Shown: positions 59,126-64,000 of the stretch, in pieces
Position numbering within the stretch: the first letter of the stretch is position 1
Layout: each line of letters starts with the position of its first letter
The notes under the pieces: generated by a model
Databases searched by the model: none
Told to the model about the DNA's origin: nothing
Seen by the model: only the letters and a program-made list of their open reading frames with translations
Translations under genes and position numbers: made by a program
Source of the DNA: Hetaerina americana
Lineage: Eukaryota > Arthropoda > Insecta > Odonata > Calopterygidae
NCBI GenBank assembly: GCA_022747635.1
Contig: JAKTNV010000061.1
Coordinates: forward strand, 1,999,501 to 2,063,500
Length of the DNA: 64,000 nucleotides
Direction of reading: 5' to 3'

Positions 59126-60475
59126 CTTACAGATTATATATTATTAAAATTGAATTATCCGTCGGTCAAAGATAGTTGTATGCTCACCCCATACGCTTAT
59201 TCATGAATTAAAACATGAAATATTTCGATTTGGATTGATATTTACTTTTGAAATTCGTTGAAACGTTTTTCGTTCGCTCTTGATAGCGAATTTTTACGTT
59301 CAAAATAGTATTGTTTTACGACGCAGAACACCATCACCATTCCCGGCAAGGATTTGAGTTCGCGGAAAACAAGCTAGTTCATTTTATTAACGATAAATCT
59401 TACCGAATTGTGATAGGAGCACGTAATATGCTTCCAGCTTCATCAGGAAAGAAGCAAATGACCTAACACGCGGTTGATATTGTAATGACGCCTCACTGAA
59501 AATGCCTCGATCACCGCACACACACGGTCGTGTTTTGCGTCTCCCTTCTCCTCCGTGGGGTCGGACGGGAGAGCTCAGGGCAGCATTTTTAAGCGAGCAC
59601 CGTTCCGCTCGTTGCCAGGTGATGAAAGCTGCTGTTCCCTCTCGAGTCTTTTTCAAGTGAATGAACTGTAACTAACCGTTGAAACCATGAATTTATATAA
59701 CTTTCGAGGCGTGCGCATTTATTAAAACCGCCACGTTCCCGTGTGGCGGTTTGCCGAGTGTGACGAAGATGTTGATGTGGACAATATAAGGAGATAATAC
59801 CTATTGTACATATTCTGAGGCCTGTAGCACTTTGCCGACCGTAAAAGTAGAACTGATGGAGTGGGTTGGGAATGGAACACGACTTTAAGTGGGGAGTCGT
59901 GGCATACCGTTGAAGTAGCTGATGGCGAAGGGTGAGAGGATGAATGCATGAGTAGCTTTCATTGAATTGATTCAACTGAATAATGTACGTAAATAATGTT
60001 GGAAAATGCAATTTAAAAACTTAAAGGCTGTATTAAAAAACAAGAAATTTCCAATGTTGGATTAAGTTAACAGGATAAGGATGTTTTTTCCCCGAAATAT
60101 AATTACAATAGGTGATATTATTGTGCGTCGGCTAATACTATCATGAAGAACAGAATATCATCAGGTTATCAATCGAGTTTAGTTTGACTTGCTTCATCCG
60201 TCAAATTTTTCCTTCTTCTCCAATAAGTGCGTTTACTTAGGAAGACCAATAGCAACAAAAAAAACAAACAAAGTCAAATTGGAAGCCAAGGATTGAGGGT
60301 TAATTTTTCTTGTTTTCTCAGAGCTCAGTTACTTTGAACCGATTTCGACTTCGTTTTTCGTCGGGGCGTTCAACTTTATCAATTTGGCCAACTTGGGTGG
60401 AATGGAAGGGACCCTGTCCAATCACCTCTTCCTTTAGAGTCACGCTTCCGTGATCGGGGAATTGAGTCCTCTTTT
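59126..60475. other. AT-rich noncoding stretch
   Basis: Frames at 59387-60011 (minus) overlap each other and have no domain. No repeat recognised. Confidence 0.3.
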
Positions 60476-60575
60476 GTTGTTGTCGCTCGCAATTCGACAC
60501 GACCCCTCCCACCTCGCCCCCCTCTCTCTCTTTCTCTCTCCCCCTTTCCACCCTCCTTCGGAGCATTACTCTCCC
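60476..60575. other. Pyrimidine-rich patch
   Basis: CT-rich on the plus strand (CTCTCTCTCTTTCTCTCTCC). Frames on both strands are low-complexity. Confidence 0.4.
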
Positions 60576-61199
60576 CTTTTTCTCACAAAAGCACGAGTCT
60601 ACACTGCCCAATGTCCCTTAGTTTTCGAAATATTTGGCAGCGTATTGATTTTCTTGAAATTTGACCAACATGCTGCTGAGATATACCACGACATTATATA
60701 AGAGGTAGAATTGAAACGTATTAGATTAGTATTTTCTGTTTCTTAAAAAAAAAGGGTTAATCGAAATTCTTGAAAAAGTCTATCTTAAATGGGGCATGTA
60801 ATTCTCTTTTAGTAAGCACTTTTGTTTCAAAAGGCTGACTAAAAGTTGATAAACATACTATAAAATACGAGGGTTTTATTCAATTCTTTTTAAGTTGCGT
60901 AAATTGCTGACATTAATTTTCATATATATTCCTGTAAAACGAGTTTTCATCGAATCTTCAAAAATTCCACGGATTCGGCCAAGTAAAAACACAACGCTTA
61001 TCTCGGTCTTGAACTCAAAATATATTATACCGGCATTCAATAAATTACCTCTCTTACTGCATTCACTTTCACTTATTTCAAAGGAATGACTTATCTTTTG
61101 GTTATCATATTTTATTGGTTGAAACGAAAAAAATAAATACATATATTTTGCATATATTTACAACGCTTATTGAACTGTGATTATCGTTCTAGCAGCCAT

Positions 61200-61202
<3 letters not shown>
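60576..61202. other. AT-rich noncoding stretch
   Basis: No gene or repeat recognised. Confidence 0.3.

Positions 61203-61262
<60 letters not shown>
61203..61262. repeat. (GA)n microsatellite
   Basis: About 30 uninterrupted GA units. Frames on both strands through it are Arg-Glu or Ser-Leu repeats, not genes. GA/TC tracts can form triplex (H-DNA). Confidence 0.95.
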
Positions 61263-61268
<6 letters not shown>

Positions 61269-62651
61269 CCCAACTTTTTCTTATTTTTTCCCCTTTCGCT
61301 TTTATTACTCGAGACCATTCCCATGTTTGATCTCTGCCATTCTGAGAGGAATTAAGCCACTCGAGCATATTACACGTAGGGCCCGCAGCATTTTCAGTCA
61401 CTTCTCACGAAAGGATGCGTCAAAAAAAACATTCTTCCGAAAACCATAATTTCTCTCATCAAAGATGGTGAAATGAATGTTTTTCTCATTTACAAACAAA
61501 TCACCCCCGATTCAGTTGCAAATCACATTGTAAATCCGTTGAGAGCATTCGTTACCGTTTTGAGATATGTTTGAGGAAATCCTGGAGAAAATATCGTCAA
61601 TCAGTGTCTAAGGAAAAATAAATTCTATATCGATGATTCATTTCCTTATTTTAAATCCACTTTAAGCGTTTCTACAAAGGAAAACATTCACAAATACCTC
61701 GATATCCTTGGGAAAAGTGGAAGTATAGAAGAGGAAGATGGTCTATTTTAATGGAGGATCTTAAGATTAAGATGTTACATGGAGATTTTCCGATGGAAAT
61801 ACGGAAAGAGCGCACTTTGTTCACGTTAGGGACAAGAACGAAACTTAGTGTCGGTGCCCAATTGGAAAAACTCAAGCTGTGGATGACCCCATTGCATGGT
61901 TGCATTGAGTTATTGAGTTATCTTATTCGTGAAATATGTCGAGGGAACCATTGCTGAGATATTGCATCATGTATATTTTATATATTTGATGTTGTGTCAG
62001 TGTCCCTGTACAGTGTTGGTATTTTTCACTTCGTTTTAAACCATAATGTCTTTTACTAAATAAATTCTTTTGTAGGTGCCCAATAGAGCAGCTATCCGGG
62101 AGTCACCTTAGCTAATAAATGAAAATGGACGGAAATATTTATGGGAAATTTTTCTCCCTTCTATGATATATGGCATATGGTTTCTGGAAAAATATAACGT
62201 CTGGCAATAATATTCGAGGATAATAATCTTGGAAAGTGTCATTATTCATCGAATACAATTCCATAACATACGGGGATTCAATATAACTTGTTTATCCTGT
62301 GTCTGGAGTGATGAAACTTTGGTTTTAGCGTAACGACGAGGACAAATAAAAAAATACATGTGTGTAAAGTAAATGTGTTGAAGTGAAAAAGAAAACAATT
62401 TAAGACTTTTGGCAAAATTAAAGCCATTCACATTTGAAATTTTCTCATAGAGTTATAATTTTTAAATACAAAACCACAGGTGTTAAATTGAATTAAGACA
62501 CTAAATTTGGTCCCTTCATATCTGGAAACCATAACTTTAATCTTATGGGACTTGCTTTGTAAGTAAGGATTACACCCCAATTTTCTATTTTAAAAAATCC
62601 TTCTTGATATTTTTCTACGAAACTATATCGATATTTTAAAGTAAAAGAAGT
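61263..62651. other. AT-rich noncoding stretch
   Basis: Opposite-strand frames at 61672-61957 overlap and have no domain. No repeat recognised. Confidence 0.3.
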
Positions 62652-62678
62652 AACTAGGGTGTGCGGCAGGGGGTTGAG
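62652..62678 (-). repeat. CR1/L2-like LINE 3'-end block (minus)
   Basis: ACTAGGGTGTGCGGCAGGGG matches AGGGTGTGTGGCAGGGG of the copy at 48254-48380. Confidence 0.5.
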
Positions 62679-63780
62679 GGATACCAGCCATTGCAGCAAT
62701 GGGTAATTGATTGGTACACAGGGGGTTAAAATTGCCCAGCTTTATGTTTCCTAACGCTGTGGTCACCAAGTGTACAAGGAAAAGTGATTTCTTTTATCGA
62801 TCACTTCGGTAGTCAATTCCGCATAACTTCTCATTGTGGTTTCGCCTTACAATGTATAAGAGGCTCGTAATTGGGTGCTAACAGCTTTCTTCCTTTTCAG
62901 CGTTAAGCTTATACGATTTTTATTAATCCGATAGAATAGGTCGTGCGCATAATATCCATACTTCCAACGCTTCCAGGCTCAAACACTATACTAATAATGA
63001 AATAATGAGACGCTTTCCATTAGTTCAAAACGATTCTTCATGAAACGGAAAAAGTAATAAAATTTCTGATTTCTCGGGTGGGCATTTATCCTCAGTATAT
63101 TCCACTTAATAGCTAGAAAACAGAAGAGAAGAATTGCTGAAACAATGTGCAATTTTGAAGTTACAAAGAGCGTCTAATGCATTGCAGTCTTCATTTTTAA
63201 ATAGTGCTCTATTGAAGCGAGTTCGTGTCTAGAAAATGCCGATCCTGAAACACGCCATATTACATATTTGAAATACTATAACAATCGATCAAAAATGGTT
63301 TTAATAATGAAAGGGCTTATAATACTGTCAATCGAAAGAATAAAATTAAATCGATTTAACTGCAAGCTTAAATCAGATTTTGAGTTGATCAGATTAAATT
63401 ATAACTATTCCTCACGAAAGGGAACGTTTCTCTATACCCTGTTTAATCCCGAAATTAGATATTTCTGCAAAGGGCCCCAAACCACCGAAGTCTATTAAAG
63501 TAGGGATGTAACCAACGTAAAATAAACTATTTCGTTTACTTTTAAATTTGAATATTTTCCCAAAATGTGTTTCTCAACGCAGCTCCGCAGATGTTCCTAA
63601 CGTGTTTCTTTCATTTTACGTCGGATGACAGGGTGACCCCCTTGTATTTACTTTCTCCGTCAATCGTATACCTCGAGAATACACCTTTTTTCGCCTGTAA
63701 AGGAAACATTTCCTGCCTTTCTTCCTGTAAATAATGATGCAAATATTTATCATCCCAAATGTCCATTACTATGCATTATT
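62679..63780. other. AT-rich noncoding stretch
   Basis: No gene or repeat recognised. The frame at 63268-63498 has no domain. Confidence 0.3.
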
Positions 63781-63789
63781 TTAAATTTT

Positions 63790-63990
63790 ACTGGAGACCC
63801 CGCGCGTCATAATCCGGCGTCCTCCAAGGAGGGGTCCAGCGACCCTCAGCCTCACCCATCCGTCCGATGACCTGCCGGTCTGTTGTCCAGTTGCAGAGAC
63901 CGTGCATCACTGAGTGGGAACACGCTTCATGACGGAGGATCGCCAACTGTCCCGGATACAGGGAGTGTCCCAGGCATCATTCTGTTAAAA
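63790..63990. other. GC-richer complex segment at window edge
   Basis: A composition change to GC-neutral, complex sequence with CCTCCAAGGAGG (a 12-bp palindrome near 63820). It may be the start of a repeat or gene outside the window. No frame or domain seen. Confidence 0.25.
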
Positions 63991-64000
63991 CGTTAGATTA

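Noticed and set aside
61170..61449. Arg-Glu and Ser-Leu repeat frames
   Set aside because: Translations of a (GA)n microsatellite.

Overview
This is a eukaryotic nuclear window, most likely from an arthropod and probably an insect. It is AT-rich, has long (TA)n and (GA)n microsatellites, and carries tRNA-headed SINEs, RTE-type and CR1/Jockey-like LINEs, a mariner relic and a hAT-like MITE. I cannot name the species. I found no convincing host protein-coding gene, no rRNA and no functional tRNA. The window reads as a long intergenic or intronic stretch. Apart from transposon proteins, the open frames are short, have no recognisable domain, and mostly lie in low-complexity sequence.

The clearest element is a near full-length RTE-clade LINE at about 14776-18160. 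It has one long endonuclease/reverse transcriptase frame (15067-18042), interrupted by a single TGA at codon 200. A 5'-truncated sister copy, roughly 93% identical by eye, lies at 43837-44328. Older remnants of the same or related elements recur on both strands: plus at about 3036, 18915, 32010, 36060, 48840 and 51120; minus at about 10700, 21110 and 37215. A second LINE family, resembling CR1/L2/Jockey 3' ends, leaves a recurring short block with the core CCTGCCACACACC...GGCTTGCAGGG. I count ten copies in both orientations.

The DNA transposons are a 753-bp mariner with intact ends but its catalytic core deleted (49682-50434), and a 574-bp hAT-like MITE with imperfect 8-bp target duplications (26369-26942). 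A pair of minus-strand SINEs (8011-8291, 45941-46240) shares a tRNA-like head and an (ACT)n tail. Four other tRNA-like segments look like separate SINE heads.

GC-rich or strand-biased patches of 0.2-0.9 kb interrupt the AT-rich background at about 1.5, 9.6, 14.4, 21.8, 24.6, 25.9, 29.6, 33.1, 38.5, 44.5, 51.9, 56.0 and 60.5 kb. Some hold CTCF-like cores (AGRTGGCGC) or strong G-quadruplex potential. They are the best candidates for host regulatory sequence, but this is inference. I see no evidence for an undescribed gene system. The notable content is transposon fossil structure and non-B-DNA sequence.
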